Assembly: GCF_009932435.1 (NCBI RefSeq)
Contig: NZ_BJOU01000001.1
Span: 1,674,001-1,738,000, forward strand
Direction: 5' to 3'
DNA: 64,000 nt
Source: Gordonia crocea
GTDB taxonomy: Bacteria; Actinomycetota; Actinomycetes; Mycobacteriales; Mycobacteriaceae
Made by a program: the position numbers and the translations under genes. This document shows, piece after piece, positions 27,724-37,991 of the stretch; the first letter of the stretch is position 1, and every line of letters starts with the position of its first letter. Below the pieces are notes generated by a model. The model was not told where the DNA came from and did not search any database. It saw only the letters and a list, made by a program, of their open reading frames with translations.

Positions 27724-27797
27724 CGGGATGTGGCGCAGCTTGGTAGCGCATCCGCTTTGGGAGCGGAGGGTCGCAGGTTCAAATCCTGTCATCCCGA
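27724..27797 (+). tRNA. tRNA-Pro (anticodon TGG)
   Basis: 74-nt cloverleaf. The acceptor CGGGATG pairs with CATCCCG, the anticodon stem-loop TCCGC-TTTGGGA-GCGGA gives TGG for proline CCA/CCN codons, and the T arm GCAGGTTCAAATCCTGT contains TTCAA. It lies 39 bases after tRNA-Gly and 36 bases before tig, probably in one transcript. Confidence 0.95.
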
Positions 27798-27833
27798 CAA
27801 CTCGAGACATCACATTAAACAAGGAGAACGTCT

Positions 27834-29186
27834 GTGAAGACCAGCGTGGAGCAGCTGACCCCGACCCGGGTCAAACTGAGCGTCGAGATCCCGTTCGACG
27901 AGCTCTCGTCGGAGTTCGACCGTGCCTACGCGACGCTGGCCCAGCAGGTCCGCATCCCCGGGTTCCGGCCCGGTAAGGCACCGGCCAAGCTGATCGAGGC
28001 CCGTGTCGGCCGCGACGCGGTGCTCGCCCAGGTCGTCAACGATGCGCTGCCGGCCAAGTACGGCCAGGCCATCGAAGAGGCCGACGTCAAGGCCATCGGC
28101 CAGCCCGACATCGAGCTCGGCGAGCTCGTCGACGGCGCGCCGGTCACCTTCACCGCCGAGGTCGACGTGCGTCCGGAGATCTCCCTGCCCGACTTCGCGT
28201 CGCTGGCGGTGACCGTGGATGCGCTGAAGTCCGACGAGGACGCGGTCGCCGAGCAGCTCGAAGGCCTGCGCGAGCGCTTCGGCACCCTCAAGGCCGTCGA
28301 GCGCGGAGCGCAGACCGGCGACCACGTCACCCTCGACCTCGAGGCCACCGTCGACGGCAAGCCGGTTCCCGACGCCACCACCGAGGGGCTGAGCCACGAG
28401 GTCGGTTCCGGCCAGCTCATCGACGGGCTCGACGAGGCCGTCACCGGTCTCAAGGCCGGCGAAGAGGCCGAGTTCACCACCAAGCTGGTCGCCGGCGAGT
28501 TCGCCGACTCCGATGCCACCGTGAAGGTCAAGGTCGGCGCGGTCAAGGAGCGCGAGCTGCCCGAGCTCGACGACGAGTTCGCCCAGCTGGCCAGCGAGTT
28601 CGACACCATCGACGAACTGCGCGAGTCGGCCCGCGGCCGGGTCGAGCAGTCCAAGAAGATCGAGCAGGCCAACCAGATCCGCGACAAGGTCCTCGACGAC
28701 CTGCTGGAGAAGGTCGAGTTCCCGGTGCCGGAGACGATCGTCGACGCCGAGGTCGAGGGCCAGCTCGAAGAGGTCCTGCACAGCATCGGCCATGACGAGG
28801 CCATGTTCGAGCGCCTCCTCGAGGCCCAGGGCACCACGCGCGAGGAGTTCGAGACCAACGCGCGGGAGAACGCCGAGCGCGGCGTCCGCACCCAGCTGCT
28901 CCTCGACGCGATCGCCGATCAGGAAGAGACCGAGGTCAGCCAGGAAGAGCTGACCCAGCAGATCATCTTCGCCTCGCAGCGCTACGGGATGGCCCCGCAG
29001 GAGTTCGTCAACCAGCTCCAGCAGGCCGGCCAGATCGGCGCGCTCTACGCCGACGCCCGCCGCAACAAGGCGCTGTCGTCGATCATCTCCCGTGTCGCCG
29101 TGACCGACGACCAGGGCGCCACCGTCGACACCGCCGAGTACTTCGGCCCGGTCGGTGACGCCGAGGGCGACACCGACGACGAGTAG
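27834..29186 (+). CDS. tig: trigger factor, ribosome-associated chaperone and peptidyl-prolyl isomerase
   Basis: 450-residue trigger factor. The N-terminal ribosome-binding domain includes the signature [10 protein letters not shown] around residue 45. The central FKBP-type PPIase domain spans about 155-245 ([16 protein letters not shown]). The C-terminal arm region follows and ends in an acidic tail ([10 protein letters not shown]). It binds nascent chains at the ribosome exit. AAGGAG lies eight bases before the GTG start. It opens the tig-clpP1-clpP2-clpX cluster. A strong hairpin terminator follows, so clpP1 probably has its own promoter. Confidence 0.96.
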   Translation: MKTSVEQLTPTRVKLSVEIPFDELSSEFDRAYATLAQQVRIPGFRPGKAPAKLIEARVGRDAVLAQVVNDALPAKYGQAIEEADVKAIGQPDIELGELVDGAPVTFTAEVDVRPEISLPDFASLAVTVDALKSDEDAVAEQLEGLRERFGTLKAVERGAQTGDHVTLDLEATVDGKPVPDATTEGLSHEVGSGQLIDGLDEAVTGLKAGEEAEFTTKLVAGEFADSDATVKVKVGAVKERELPELDDEFAQLASEFDTIDELRESARGRVEQSKKIEQANQIRDKVLDDLLEKVEFPVPETIVDAEVEGQLEEVLHSIGHDEAMFERLLEAQGTTREEFETNARENAERGVRTQLLLDAIADQEETEVSQEELTQQIIFASQRYGMAPQEFVNQLQQAGQIGALYADARRNKALSSIISRVAVTDDQGATVDTAEYFGPVGDAEGDTDDE

Positions 29187-29200
29187 TCCGACCACGACCC

Positions 29201-29244
29201 TGTGCCGGGTCCGGCCCGCGAAACGCGGTTCCGGACCCGGCACA
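29201..29244 (+). terminator. intrinsic terminator after tig
   Basis: A 14-bp perfect stem (TGTGCCGGGTCCGG with its complement) encloses a second hairpin CCGCG-AAA-CGCGG. It lies 14 bases after the tig stop. No long U tract follows, as is common in actinobacteria. Confidence 0.8.
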
Positions 29245-29400
29245 GTCGTCTCCGCAGCACCCGGTCCGGGCGACTCGCCGTTTAGCTGTAAGCGAATCGG
29301 CGTGTTAGAAGGAACGGTTGGCGTCGGGGATTGGTTACTGTCGGTGCAAACACCTTCAGCGAATCCACGTGACCGCGAGATCAATCCAAAGGTAGGAACA

Positions 29401-29994
29401 TTGAGCACTTCGTCGATCCACACGCCCCTGTTGTCGTCGGGCGTCGCCGGCCTGACTTTGAACGACTCGGTCTTCGAGCGTCTGCTGCGCGAGCGCATCA
29501 TCTTCCTCGGCACCCAGGTCGACGATGACATCGCCAACCGGCTGTGCGCGCAGATCCTGCTGCTCACCGCCGAGGCCCCGGACAAGGACATCCAGTTCTA
29601 CATCAACTCGCCGGGCGGCTCGGTCACCGCGGGCATGGCGATCTTCGACACCATGCAGCTCTCGCCGTGTGACATCTCCACCTACGCGATGGGCATGGCG
29701 GCGTCGATGGGTCAGTTCCTGTTGACCGCCGGCACCAAGGGCAAGCGCTACGCGCTGCCGCACGCGCGGATCATGATGCACCAGCCGTCGGCGGGCATCG
29801 GCGGTACGGCCGCGGACATCGCCATCCAGGCCGAGCAGTTCTCCGCCACGAAGAAGGAGATGAACCTCCTCAACTCGCAGCACACCGGTCAGCCGCTGGA
29901 GAAAATCGAGGCCGACTCCGACCGCGACAAGTGGTTCCGGGCCGAAGAGGCCAAGGACTACGGCCTCGTCGACCACGTCGTCACCACGCTCTAG
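29401..29994 (+). CDS. clpP1: ATP-dependent Clp protease proteolytic subunit 1
   Basis: 197-residue ClpP serine protease subunit. The catalytic triad is visible: Ser in GMAASMGQ, His in ARIMMHQP, and Asp in [18 protein letters not shown] is the conserved oxyanion/strand segment. The start is taken as TTG at 29401 ([10 protein letters not shown]) because AAAGGTAGGAA lies immediately upstream and the protein then has family length. In mycobacteria ClpP1 and ClpP2 form a mixed tetradecamer that is essential and works with ClpX and ClpC1. clpP2 follows after 43 bases. Confidence 0.95.
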   Translation: MSTSSIHTPLLSSGVAGLTLNDSVFERLLRERIIFLGTQVDDDIANRLCAQILLLTAEAPDKDIQFYINSPGGSVTAGMAIFDTMQLSPCDISTYAMGMAASMGQFLLTAGTKGKRYALPHARIMMHQPSAGIGGTAADIAIQAEQFSATKKEMNLLNSQHTGQPLEKIEADSDRDKWFRAEEAKDYGLVDHVVTTL

Positions 29995-30037
29995 CAGCGA
30001 CCGCTCCGCCATTCCCTTCGACGCCGAAAGAGCCTTC

Positions 30038-30706
30038 ATGAGCAACGAACCCACCACCACCGCCGGTACGGCCGCGCAGGCCTACCGCAACCTGCAGGCG
30101 CGCTACATCCTGCCCAGCTTCATCGAGCAGACGCCCACCGGGCACCGCCAGTACGACCCGTACGCCAAGCTGTTCGAGGAGCGCATCGTCTTCGTCGGCA
30201 CGCCGATCGACCAGACGGTCGCCAACGACGTGATGGCGCAGCTGCTGGTCCTGGAGAGCCAGGATCCCGACCGTGACATCACGATGTACATCAACTCGCC
30301 GGGCGGCAGCGTGCCCGACATGCTCGCCATCTACGACACGATGCAGTACGTCCACTGCGACATCATGACCGTGTGCCTCGGCGAGGCGGCGTCGGCGGCG
30401 GCGATCCTGCTGGCCGGCGGAACCCCGGGTAAGCGTGCGGCCCTGCCGAACGCGACCATCCTGATCCACCAGCCGCGCACCGGTGGTGCCTACCAGGGCC
30501 AGGTGTCGGACCTGGAGATCCAGGCCGCCGAGATCGAGCGCATCCGCAAACGCCTCGACGAGATCCTGGCCGGGCACACCGGCCAGACGCCGGAGAAGAT
30601 CCGCGTCGACACCGACCGCGACAACATCCTGACGGCCGAACAGGCCAAGGAGTACGGGATCATCGACGAGGTGTTCGGCTACCGCAAGAAGTCGCTGAAC
30701 AAATAG
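30038..30706 (+). CDS. clpP2: ATP-dependent Clp protease proteolytic subunit 2
   Basis: 222-residue ClpP paralogue. Triad residues are Ser in [10 protein letters not shown], His in TILIHQPRT, and Asp in VDTDRDNI. The N-terminus is longer than in ClpP1, as in mycobacterial ClpP2, which docks the unfoldases. It is co-transcribed with clpP1 (43-bp gap), and clpX begins 151 bases later. Together with clpP1 it forms the hetero-oligomeric protease core. Confidence 0.95.
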   Translation: MSNEPTTTAGTAAQAYRNLQARYILPSFIEQTPTGHRQYDPYAKLFEERIVFVGTPIDQTVANDVMAQLLVLESQDPDRDITMYINSPGGSVPDMLAIYDTMQYVHCDIMTVCLGEAASAAAILLAGGTPGKRAALPNATILIHQPRTGGAYQGQVSDLEIQAAEIERIRKRLDEILAGHTGQTPEKIRVDTDRDNILTAEQAKEYGIIDEVFGYRKKSLNK

Positions 30707-30857
30707 CTCTGATCAAGTGGCGACATTCGCCCCAAGTAGCTCGAAGTTCACGTCGGACGCGGGTACCGTCGGTGTACCGGCGGTGACCAATCCATGACGG
30801 CCGTCCGCAGGTGCGCGTCCAGCCGCACCGGACCAGCAGGGAAGTAGGTAACGATCG

Positions 30858-32138
30858 ATGGCGCGAATCGGAGACGGTGGCGACCTGCTGAAGTGCTCGT
30901 TCTGCGGGAAGAGCCAGAAGCAGGTCAAGAAGCTCATCGCGGGACCCGGTGTGTACATCTGCGACGAGTGCATCGACCTGTGCAACGAGATCATCGAGGA
31001 AGAGCTCGCCGAGAACAGCGACGTCAAACTCGACGAGCTGCCCAAGCCGGTCGAGATCCGCGACTTCTTGGACAACTACGTGATCGGCCAGGACAACGCC
31101 AAGCGCACCCTGGCCGTCGCGGTCTACAACCACTACAAGCGGATCCAGGCCGGCGAGAAGAAGGACGCCAAGAGTGGCGAGACCGTCGAGCTGGCGAAGT
31201 CGAACATCCTGATGCTCGGCCCGACCGGTTGCGGTAAGACCTACCTCGCCCAGACGCTGGCCAAGATGCTCAACGTGCCGTTCGCCATCGCCGACGCCAC
31301 CGCCCTCACCGAGGCCGGTTATGTCGGCGAGGACGTCGAGAACATCCTGCTGAAGCTGATCCAGGCCGCCGACTACGACGTCAAGCGTGCCGAGACCGGC
31401 ATCATCTACATCGACGAGGTCGACAAGATCGCCCGCAAGAGCGAGAACCCGTCGATCACCCGTGACGTGTCCGGCGAGGGCGTTCAGCAGGCACTGCTGA
31501 AGATCCTCGAGGGCACCCAGGCGTCGGTCCCGCCGCAGGGCGGGCGCAAGCACCCGCACCAGGAGTTCATCCAGATCGACACGACGAACGTGCTGTTCAT
31601 CGTCGCCGGCGCCTTCGCGGGGCTGGAGAAGATCGTGTCCGACCGCGTCGGCAAGCGCGGCATCGGGTTCGGTACCGAGGTCGCCTCGAAGGAAGAGGTC
31701 GACACCACCGACCACTTCGCCGAGGTGATGCCGGAGGACCTGATCAAGTTCGGGTTGATCCCGGAGTTCATCGGCCGTCTGCCGATCGTCGCGTCGGTGA
31801 CGAACCTGGACAAGGACTCGCTGGTGAGCATCCTCAGCGAGCCGAAGAACGCGCTGGTCAAGCAGTACACCAAGCTGTTCGAGATGGACAACGTCGAGCT
31901 CGAGTTCGCCGATGATGCGCTCGGGGCGATCGCCGACCAGGCCATCCACCGGGGAACCGGTGCCCGCGGCCTGCGCGCGATCATGGAGGAGGTCCTCCTC
32001 CCGGTGATGTACGACATCCCGAGCCGCGACGACGTCGAGAAGGTCGTCGTCACCGGTGAGACCGTGCGTGACAACGTCCTGCCGACGATCGTGCCGCGCA
32101 AGAAGCACCGCGCCGAGCCGCGCGACAAGAGCGCCTAG
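30858..32138 (+). CDS. clpX: ATP-dependent Clp protease ATP-binding subunit ClpX
   Basis: 426-residue AAA+ unfoldase that recognises tagged substrates and feeds ClpP1P2. The N-terminal zinc-binding domain has CSFCGKS and CDECIDLC (residues about 14-40). Walker A is GPTGCGKT and Walker [11 protein letters not shown], with the pore-loop and [11 protein letters not shown] sensor-2 segments conserved. A ClpP-contacting IGF-type loop is recognisable in RGIGFG. The ATG at 30858 is the only start that keeps the zinc domain intact. A perfect 24-bp hairpin follows the gene. Confidence 0.97.
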   Translation: MARIGDGGDLLKCSFCGKSQKQVKKLIAGPGVYICDECIDLCNEIIEEELAENSDVKLDELPKPVEIRDFLDNYVIGQDNAKRTLAVAVYNHYKRIQAGEKKDAKSGETVELAKSNILMLGPTGCGKTYLAQTLAKMLNVPFAIADATALTEAGYVGEDVENILLKLIQAADYDVKRAETGIIYIDEVDKIARKSENPSITRDVSGEGVQQALLKILEGTQASVPPQGGRKHPHQEFIQIDTTNVLFIVAGAFAGLEKIVSDRVGKRGIGFGTEVASKEEVDTTDHFAEVMPEDLIKFGLIPEFIGRLPIVASVTNLDKDSLVSILSEPKNALVKQYTKLFEMDNVELEFADDALGAIADQAIHRGTGARGLRAIMEEVLLPVMYDIPSRDDVEKVVVTGETVRDNVLPTIVPRKKHRAEPRDKSA

Positions 32139-32156
32139 CCTCGAACCCTCGCTCCT

Positions 32157-32214
32157 CCCGCACGAATTGGCATATCCCGCAGTAATTCCCGCGGGATATG
32201 CCAATTCGTGCGGG
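32157..32214 (+). terminator. 24-bp perfect stem-loop after clpX
   Basis: Arms at 32157-32180 and 32191-32214 are perfectly complementary over 24 bp with a 10-base loop. It lies 18 bases after the clpX stop and is followed by ATTT. It can act as a terminator, but the unusually AT-containing, long, perfect arms (core GAATTGGCATATCCCGC) suggest a dispersed palindromic element. Confidence 0.7.
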
Positions 32215-32263
32215 ATTTGCGGGACAGACCAGCCCCCTCGGGCGGCAGGTGCCCGGTCATCCC

Positions 32264-32269
32264 TAGAAT
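32264..32269 (+). promoter_or_regulatory. -10 box of a probable leaderless valS transcript
   Basis: TAGAAT ends seven bases before the valS GTG, and there is no Shine-Dalgarno sequence in between. Confidence 0.55.
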
Positions 32270-32276
32270 TGACATC

Positions 32277-34934
32277 GTGACTACCCCTGACGCGACGAGC
32301 GCGCTGCCCGCTGCCTGGATTCCCGCCGACCACGAGGAAGGCCTGTACCAGGGGTGGGTAGACGCCGGCTACTTCACCGCCGACGCGTCGAGCGACAAGC
32401 CGCCGTTCTCCATCGTGATCCCGCCGCCCAACGTGAACGGGTCGCTGCACATGGGGCACGCCTACGAGCACGTCCTCATGGATGCGCTCAGTCGTCGTCG
32501 TCGTATGCAGGGGTACGAGGTGCTGTGGCTACCCGGCATGGACCACGCCGCGATCGCGATGCAGACGATGGTCGAGCGCAAGCTCGCCGACGAGGGCAAG
32601 ACCCGCGACGACCTCGGCCGCGACGCCTTCATCGAGCGCGTGTGGCAGGAGAAGGCGGCCATCTCCGGCACCATCGGCGGCCAGATGCGCCGCCTCGGTG
32701 ACAGCGTCGACTGGTCGCGCGAGCGGTTCACCATGGACGAGGGGCTGTCCCGCGCCGTCCACACCATCTTCAAACAGCTCTTCGACGACGGGCTGATCTA
32801 CCAGGCCGAACGCCTGGTGAACTGGTCGCCGGCGCTGCAGACCGCGGTCAGCGACATCGAGGTGAAGTACTCCGACGTCGAGGGCGAGCTCGTCTCGTTC
32901 CGCTACGGATCGCTCTCCGACGACGAGCCGCACATCGTCGTGGCGACGACCCGGCTGGAGACGATGCTCGGCGACACCGCGATCGCCGTGCACCCCGACG
33001 ACGAGCGCTACACCGCGCTCGTGGGCACCGAACTCGAGCACCCCTTCCTCGATCGTCGTATCCCGGTGATCGCCGACGACTACGTCGACCCGGAGTTCGG
33101 TTCGGGCGCGGTGAAGATCACCCCGGCCCACGACCCCAACGACTTCGCCATCGGCCAGCGTCACGACCTGCCGATGCCGACGATCCTCGACGAGCAGGCC
33201 CGCGTCGTCGACACCGGGACCCGCTTCGACGGGCTGGACCGCTTCGAGGCGCGCAGCGCCATCTGCGAGGCGCTGCGCGAACAGGGTCGCATCGTCAAGG
33301 AAGTCCGTCCGTACCTGCACAGCGTCGGCCACTCCGAGCGCACCGGCGAGCCGATCGAGCCGCGGCTGTCGATGCAGTGGTGGGTGGCGGTGGACACGCT
33401 GGCCCGCCGCGCCGGCGATGCGGTCCGCAACGGCGAGACGACCATCCACCCGCAGCAGATGGAGTCGCGCTGGTTCGCCTGGGTCGACGACATGCACGAC
33501 TGGTGCATCTCGCGCCAGCTCTGGTGGGGTCACCGCATCCCGATCTGGTACGGGCCCGACGGCGAGGTCGTCTGCCCGGCGCCGGGGGAGGAGCCGCCGG
33601 CCGGGTACACCCAGGAGACCGACGTCCTCGACACCTGGTTCTCGTCGGGACTGTGGCCCTTCTCCACCCTGGGCTGGCCCGACGACACCGCGGACCTGGG
33701 CAAGTTCTATCCCACGTCGGTGCTGGTCACCGGTTACGACATCCTGTTCTTCTGGGTCGCCCGGATGATGATGTTCGGCACCTACGTCGGCGCCAAGGAC
33801 ACCGCGGGGCTGGCCCAGCGCGACGCGGCCGTGCCGTTCACCGACCTGTTCCTGCACGGGCTCGTGCGCGATGAGCACGGTCGCAAGATGAGCAAGTCGC
33901 GCGGCAACGGCATCGACCCGCTCGACTGGGTGGACAGTTTTGGGGCCGATGCGCTGCGCTTCACCCTGGCCCGCGGGGCGAACCCGGGCAGCGACATCTC
34001 GGTCGGCGAGGACCACGCGCAGAGCTCCCGCAACTTCGCGACCAAGCTCTTCAACGCCACCAAGTTCGCGCTCATGAACGAGGCGACCTGCGCGGGCGAA
34101 CTCCCGCCGCGTGAGTCCCTCACGGTCGCCGACCGATGGATCCTCGACCGGCTCGACGAGGTGCTCACCCTCGTCGACGAGGGTTTCGAGTCCTACGAGT
34201 TCTCCAAGGCGTGCGAGGCGCTCTACCACTTCGCATGGGACGAGGTCTGCGACTGGTACCTGGAGCTGGCGAAGGTGCAGTTGGCCGACGAGGCGCTCAA
34301 GGCGTCGACGGCGCGTGTCCTCGGTGCGGTCCTCGATCCGCTGCTGCGCGCGCTGTCGCCGGTGATGCCGTTCGTCACCGAGACACTGTGGAAGGCGCTG
34401 ACCGGTGGCGAGTCGGTCGTCATCGCGCCGTGGCCCGCGCCGACCGGGCCGGCCGCAGATTCCGCGGCGGCCACCGAGATCGACGACCTGCAGCGGCTCA
34501 TCACCGAGGTGCGGCGGTTCCGCAGCGACCAGGGCCTGCGCCCGGGCCAGCGGGTCGCCGCGGTGTTGAGTGGGCTAGACGAGGCCGGACTGGCCGGGTC
34601 GCGCCACTACCTCGACGCCCTGGCCCGGCTCGACCCGGCCGACGACGGATTCACCGCCACCGCCTCCATCGAGGTCCGGCTCAGCGGTGCCACCGTGCAG
34701 GTCGACCTGGACACCTCCGGCGCGGTCGACGTCGAGGCCGAAAAGCGCCGTGTCGCCAAGGATCTCGCCGTCGCCGAGAAGGAGATGGCGACGACGACGG
34801 CCAAGCTCGGCAACGAACAGTTCCTCGCGAAGGCGCCCGACGAGGTGGTCGCGAAGATCCGCGGGCGCCAAGAGCTCGCCCGCGAGGAGATCGCCCGCCT
34901 GGGCGCCAAGCTGGCGGCGTTGGGCGGCGCGTGA
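32277..34934 (+). CDS. valS: valyl-tRNA synthetase
   Basis: 885-residue class I aminoacyl-tRNA synthetase that charges tRNA-Val. The HIGH-like motif is [14 protein letters not shown] near residue 50, and the KMSKS motif is [11 protein letters not shown]. The CP1 editing domain lies between, with HDPNDF and [12 protein letters not shown]. The C-terminal coiled coil ([22 protein letters not shown]) is typical of ValS. The GTG at 32277 follows TAGAAT by seven bases; the upstream frame includes the clpX hairpin and is not coding. Its stop overlaps the folC GTG (GTGA), so the two are co-translated. Confidence 0.96.
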   Translation: MTTPDATSALPAAWIPADHEEGLYQGWVDAGYFTADASSDKPPFSIVIPPPNVNGSLHMGHAYEHVLMDALSRRRRMQGYEVLWLPGMDHAAIAMQTMVERKLADEGKTRDDLGRDAFIERVWQEKAAISGTIGGQMRRLGDSVDWSRERFTMDEGLSRAVHTIFKQLFDDGLIYQAERLVNWSPALQTAVSDIEVKYSDVEGELVSFRYGSLSDDEPHIVVATTRLETMLGDTAIAVHPDDERYTALVGTELEHPFLDRRIPVIADDYVDPEFGSGAVKITPAHDPNDFAIGQRHDLPMPTILDEQARVVDTGTRFDGLDRFEARSAICEALREQGRIVKEVRPYLHSVGHSERTGEPIEPRLSMQWWVAVDTLARRAGDAVRNGETTIHPQQMESRWFAWVDDMHDWCISRQLWWGHRIPIWYGPDGEVVCPAPGEEPPAGYTQETDVLDTWFSSGLWPFSTLGWPDDTADLGKFYPTSVLVTGYDILFFWVARMMMFGTYVGAKDTAGLAQRDAAVPFTDLFLHGLVRDEHGRKMSKSRGNGIDPLDWVDSFGADALRFTLARGANPGSDISVGEDHAQSSRNFATKLFNATKFALMNEATCAGELPPRESLTVADRWILDRLDEVLTLVDEGFESYEFSKACEALYHFAWDEVCDWYLELAKVQLADEALKASTARVLGAVLDPLLRALSPVMPFVTETLWKALTGGESVVIAPWPAPTGPAADSAAATEIDDLQRLITEVRRFRSDQGLRPGQRVAAVLSGLDEAGLAGSRHYLDALARLDPADDGFTATASIEVRLSGATVQVDLDTSGAVDVEAEKRRVAKDLAVAEKEMATTTAKLGNEQFLAKAPDEVVAKIRGRQELAREEIARLGAKLAALGGA

Positions 34935-36343
34935 GCACCCCCGGTTCGGTTCCCGATCCGGCCGACCTCGCCGAGCTCGCCGAGGTTGAGGCCGAGCTGG
35001 ACACGCGCTGGCCCGAGACCAAGATCGAGCCGTCGCTGACCCGCATCAGCGCCCTGCTCGACCTGCTGGGCTCGCCGCAGAACTCCTACCCGAGCATCCA
35101 CATCGCCGGGACCAACGGGAAGACCTCGGTGACGCGCATGATCGACGCGCTGCTCACCGCCATGCACCGTCGTACCGGGCGCATCACCAGCCCGCACCTG
35201 CAACTGGCCACTGAGCGGATCTCGGTCGACAACGCGCCGATCAGCCCCCGCGCGTATGTGGACGCCTACCGCGAGCTGGAGCCGTTCATCACGATGGTCG
35301 ACGACTCGTCGACCTCGGCCGGCGGACCTCGGATGAGCAAGTTCGAGGTGCTGACCGCAATGGCCTATGCCGTCTTCGCGGAGGCCCCCGTCGACGTCGC
35401 CGTCGTCGAAACCGGCATGGGCGGCCGCTGGGATGCGACCAACGTGATCTCCTCGCAGGTCGCGGTCATCACCCCGATCGCGATGGACCACGCCGACTAC
35501 CTCGGCGACACGCTCACCGCGGTGGCGGGGGAGAAGGCGGGGATCATCAAGGGCGCCGATCCCGATCAACTCGTGCCCCTCGACCCGGTGACCATCCTGG
35601 CCCGCCAGGAGCCCGAGGTCGCCGACGTCCTGCTCCGCGCCACTGTCGAGGCCGGCACCGTCGTCGCCCGCCAGGACAGCGAGTTCGCCGTGCTCGACGC
35701 GCGCACCGCCGTCGGGGGCCAGCTGTTGGAGCTGCAGGGGCTCGGCGGGGTCTATCCCGAGATCTTCCTGCCGTTGCACGGCGCGCACCAGGCGGCCAAC
35801 GCCTCGCTGGCCCTGGCCGCCGTCGAGGCGTTCTTCGGCGCCGGACCCGATCGGCAACTCGATGTCGACCTGGTGCGTGCGGGCTTCGCGTCGGTGACCA
35901 ACCCCGGTCGGCTGGAGCGGGTGCGCAGTGCGCCGACGGTTTACCTCGATGCCGCGCACAACCCGCATGGCGCCCACGCGTTGGCCGCCGCGCTGGAGTC
36001 TGAATTCGACTTCCAGCGGTTGATCGGTGTGGTGTCGGTCCTGGGGGACAAGGACGTGAGCGGATTGCTGAGCGAACTCGAACCGGTCCTGGAGACGATC
36101 GTGCTGACCAACAACGGGTCGCCCCGTGCGCTGGAGACGTCGCTGCTCGAAGAGGCCGCGCTGCCGATCTTCGGGGAGGACCGCATTGTGGTCGCCCCGT
36201 TCCTGCCCGACGCGGTGGAACAGGCGATCGCCCTGGCCGAGGATGATCCCGGTGCCCCGATGTCGGGGGCCGGCGTGTTGATCACCGGCTCGGTGGTCAC
36301 CGCGGGCGCGGCGCGATCCCTGTTCGGAAAGGAACCGGCATGA
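34931..36343 (+). CDS. folC: folylpolyglutamate synthase / dihydrofolate synthase
   Basis: 470-residue Mur-ligase-fold enzyme that adds glutamate to dihydropteroate and folates. The ATP-binding motif is [16 protein letters not shown] near residue 55, the second conserved segment [14 protein letters not shown] lies in mid-protein, and the C-terminal [14 protein letters not shown] carries the family His. The start is GTG at 34931, overlapping the valS stop by four bases; the longer upstream frame only shadows valS. The next gene starts inside the stop codon (ATGA). Order valS-folC-DUF4233-ndk-rne matches M. tuberculosis. Confidence 0.95.
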   Translation: MSTPGSVPDPADLAELAEVEAELDTRWPETKIEPSLTRISALLDLLGSPQNSYPSIHIAGTNGKTSVTRMIDALLTAMHRRTGRITSPHLQLATERISVDNAPISPRAYVDAYRELEPFITMVDDSSTSAGGPRMSKFEVLTAMAYAVFAEAPVDVAVVETGMGGRWDATNVISSQVAVITPIAMDHADYLGDTLTAVAGEKAGIIKGADPDQLVPLDPVTILARQEPEVADVLLRATVEAGTVVARQDSEFAVLDARTAVGGQLLELQGLGGVYPEIFLPLHGAHQAANASLALAAVEAFFGAGPDRQLDVDLVRAGFASVTNPGRLERVRSAPTVYLDAAHNPHGAHALAAALESEFDFQRLIGVVSVLGDKDVSGLLSELEPVLETIVLTNNGSPRALETSLLEEAALPIFGEDRIVVAPFLPDAVEQAIALAEDDPGAPMSGAGVLITGSVVTAGAARSLFGKEPA

Positions 36344-36744
36344 GCACCCCGACGACGCGGTACACCCCGCCGACGAACGACCCGTGGAAGGGTTTCCGCG
36401 GCGTGATGTCGGGCGTGCTGATCCTGCAGGCGATCGTCGTCGGGTTGGCTTTCCCCGTCGTGGCAAAAATCGCCGGCGGGCTGACCGCATTCAGCATCAC
36501 CTACCTCACCGTGCTGGTGTTGGCCCTCGTGCTCGCGTGCGGGATGCAGAGCCGTCCGTGGGCGCTGCAGCTCAACTGCGCGCTGACGTTGCTCACCATC
36601 GTCGGGGGCGTGTTCCACTGGTCGATCGCCGCGATCGGCTTGGTCTTCGCGCTGGTCTGGGCCTACATCATCTACATCAAGCGCGACGTCGAGCAGCGCA
36701 TCGCCCACGGGCAACTGCCAGGGCAGGAACCGATCGAGGACTGA
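36340..36744 (+). CDS. DUF4233 membrane protein
   Basis: 134-residue integral membrane protein with four predicted hydrophobic segments (VLILQAIVVGLAFPVVAKI, AFSITYLTVLVLALVLACGM, CALTLLTIVGGVFHW, AAIGLVFALVWAYIIYI). The RGVMSGVLILQAIVV start is typical of DUF4233 proteins, which follow folC in many actinobacteria (Rv2446c position). Function is unknown. It is translationally coupled to folC by ATGA. A 21-bp tandem array begins eight bases after its stop. Confidence 0.85.
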   Translation: MSTPTTRYTPPTNDPWKGFRGVMSGVLILQAIVVGLAFPVVAKIAGGLTAFSITYLTVLVLALVLACGMQSRPWALQLNCALTLLTIVGGVFHWSIAAIGLVFALVWAYIIYIKRDVEQRIAHGQLPGQEPIED

Positions 36745-36751
36745 CCCCTCC

Positions 36752-36835
36752 GTCGAGTGGGCCCTCGATCTTGTCGAGTGGGCCCTCATCCCCGTCGAGT
36801 GGGCCCTGGATCTTGTCGAGTGGGCCCTCGATCTG
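36752..36835 (+). repeat. four tandem 21-bp repeats (direct orientation)
   Basis: Four exact-length units at 36752-36772, 36773-36793, 36794-36814 and 36815-36835, consensus GTCGAGTGGGCCCTCGATC plus two more bases. One frame reads VEWALDL per unit. Each unit contains a near-palindrome TCGAG/CTCGA around GGGCC, so the transcript can form serial small hairpins. The inverted counterpart is at 37021-37144. Confidence 0.9.
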
Positions 36836-36846
36836 TTTCTCCTATG

Positions 36847-36907
36847 TGAATCACCCCAGGTTTTCTGCCGCTCCTATACGGGGCGGCATCAAACCTGGGG
36901 TGATTCA
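36847..36907. mobile_element. 61-bp palindromic MITE-like derivative of the IS3 element
   Basis: TGAATCACCCCAGGTTTT opens the element and AAACCTGGGGTGATTCA closes it: the two outer ends of the IS at 24133-25498, joined after loss of the entire transposase region. Its left 37 bases match the inverted right end of the IS, including TATACGGGG; the right part matches the inverted left end. There is no coding capacity, so it could only move with transposase from the full element. Confidence 0.85.
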
Positions 36908-37020
36908 ACAGCGGCACCCACAAATCTGGCACTGACGTCGAGTGGCCTTGCAGGAGACCGACAGCGTCGGCCCTAAGCTTCTTCTCTGCTGTCACCACCC
37001 GCCCTTGATGTCTCAGTAGA

Positions 37021-37144
37021 ACAAGGCCCAGTAGGTGAGGATGAGGGCCCAGTCGGCGGAATCGAGGGCGCAGTCGGCGGAATCGAGGGCCCAGTCGGCG
37101 GAATCGAGGGCCCAGTCGGCGGAATCGAGGGCCCAGTCGGCGGG
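37021..37144 (-). repeat. about six 21-bp repeats in inverted orientation
   Basis: Units at 37061-37081, 37082-37102, 37103-37123 and 37124-37144 (plus-strand ATCGAGGGCCCAGTCGGCG) are preceded by two degenerate ones from 37021. Read on the minus strand each gives ADWALDS, the same W-A-L core as the direct array at 36752. The array ends 15 bases before the ndk -10 box. Confidence 0.88.
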
Positions 37145-37159
37145 GATGGGCGCGGCCGT

Positions 37160-37165
37160 TAGTAT
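37160..37165 (+). promoter_or_regulatory. -10 box of a probable leaderless ndk transcript
   Basis: TAGTAT ends six bases before the ndk GTG. No ribosome site is present. Confidence 0.55.
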
Positions 37166-37171
37166 TTCCGC

Positions 37172-37582
37172 GTGACTGAACGCACCCTCGTCCTCATCAA
37201 GCCCGACGGCGTGGCCCGCGGCCTCGTCGGCGAAGTGATCCGCCGCATCGAGAGCAAAGGCCTCTCGCTGGTCGCGCTGGACCTCCGCACCGCCACGCGC
37301 GAGGTGGCTGCCGGCCACTACGCCGAGCACGACGGCAAGCCGTTCTACGGCGACCTCCTCGACTTCATCACCTCCGGCCCGCTGATCGCGGCCGTCGTCG
37401 AGGGACCCCGCGCCATCGCCGCGTGGCGTCAGATCGCCGGCGGCACCGACCCGGTCGAGAAGGCGACGCCGGGCACCATCCGCGGCGACTTCGCCCTGGA
37501 GACGCAGAACAACCTCGTGCACGGATCCGATTCGCCCGAGTCGGCCGCCCGCGAGATCGCGCTCTGGTTCCCGGGCCTGTAA
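37172..37582 (+). CDS. ndk: nucleoside diphosphate kinase
   Basis: 136-residue nucleoside diphosphate kinase, which balances NTP pools by phosphate transfer from ATP through a phospho-histidine. [19 protein letters not shown] is the standard N-terminus, and the active-site His is in NLVHGSDS near residue 115. Length is standard for the hexameric bacterial enzyme. The GTG start at 37172 follows TAGTAT by six bases, implying leaderless translation. A 409-bp gap to rne follows. Confidence 0.96.
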   Translation: MTERTLVLIKPDGVARGLVGEVIRRIESKGLSLVALDLRTATREVAAGHYAEHDGKPFYGDLLDFITSGPLIAAVVEGPRAIAAWRQIAGGTDPVEKATPGTIRGDFALETQNNLVHGSDSPESAAREIALWFPGL

Positions 37583-37991
37583 CCGCCGGACCCGCATCAT
37601 CGGCGCGGGATTCTCCGTATCGCTCACCGGTATGGGATACTGGCGGGTGTTGCGGCCGCCACACCGTGTCGGTCCGCAACACACGGTGGCGGTTCACCGC
37701 TCGCGACCAGCAAGAGAACCTGGCTGAGTTCGCGCGCAGGCCCTCCCCACGGTGTTACCGCTTTCGACGACATGTCGTCGAAGCAGCACCGCGGCGTCGA
37801 GGTCCGTGACAGCATCACCACGAGGCGCGCATTTGCCCGTCGAGCTGGAACCCCGGATCGACGCCAAGACACGCCGAAAGACCAGCCAAGCGGTCGACGC
37901 CGGACACCCGGCGCGACCCACAACCGCATACCGATGAGCCCCCGAGTGGCCGCGTTGATGTTCGACGCGCCCGGGGGTGCTAGGAGAATAC
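37583..37991 (+). other. long structured 5' region of rne
   Basis: 409-bp gap that probably holds the rne promoter (a GATACT at 37636-37641 is the best -10 I see) and a leader of about 340 bases. Near its 5' end GTGTTGCGG (37647-37655) pairs with CCGCAACAC (37674-37682), and the loop sequence CCGCCACACCGTGT (37656-37669) can pair with ACACGGTGGCGG (37681-37692). The two helices share two bases, so they are mutually exclusive or form a pseudoknot. No gene is apparent. Confidence 0.5.

Noticed and set aside
27614..27797. tRNA genes as attachment site for the 20.8-26.5 kb island
   Set aside because: No direct repeat of the tRNA 3' ends was seen on the other side of the island and no integrase is present; L,D-transpeptidase lies between.
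29245..29400. ClgR activator site before clpP1
   Set aside because: ClgR control is known in actinobacteria, but no convincing palindrome could be matched by eye in this gap.
36786..36998. small minus-strand ORF across the MITE
   Set aside because: It reads through the 21-bp array and both MITE arms; coding appearance comes from the codon-length repeat period.
37021..37144. CRISPR array
   Set aside because: The 21-bp units are contiguous with no unique spacers and no cas genes nearby.
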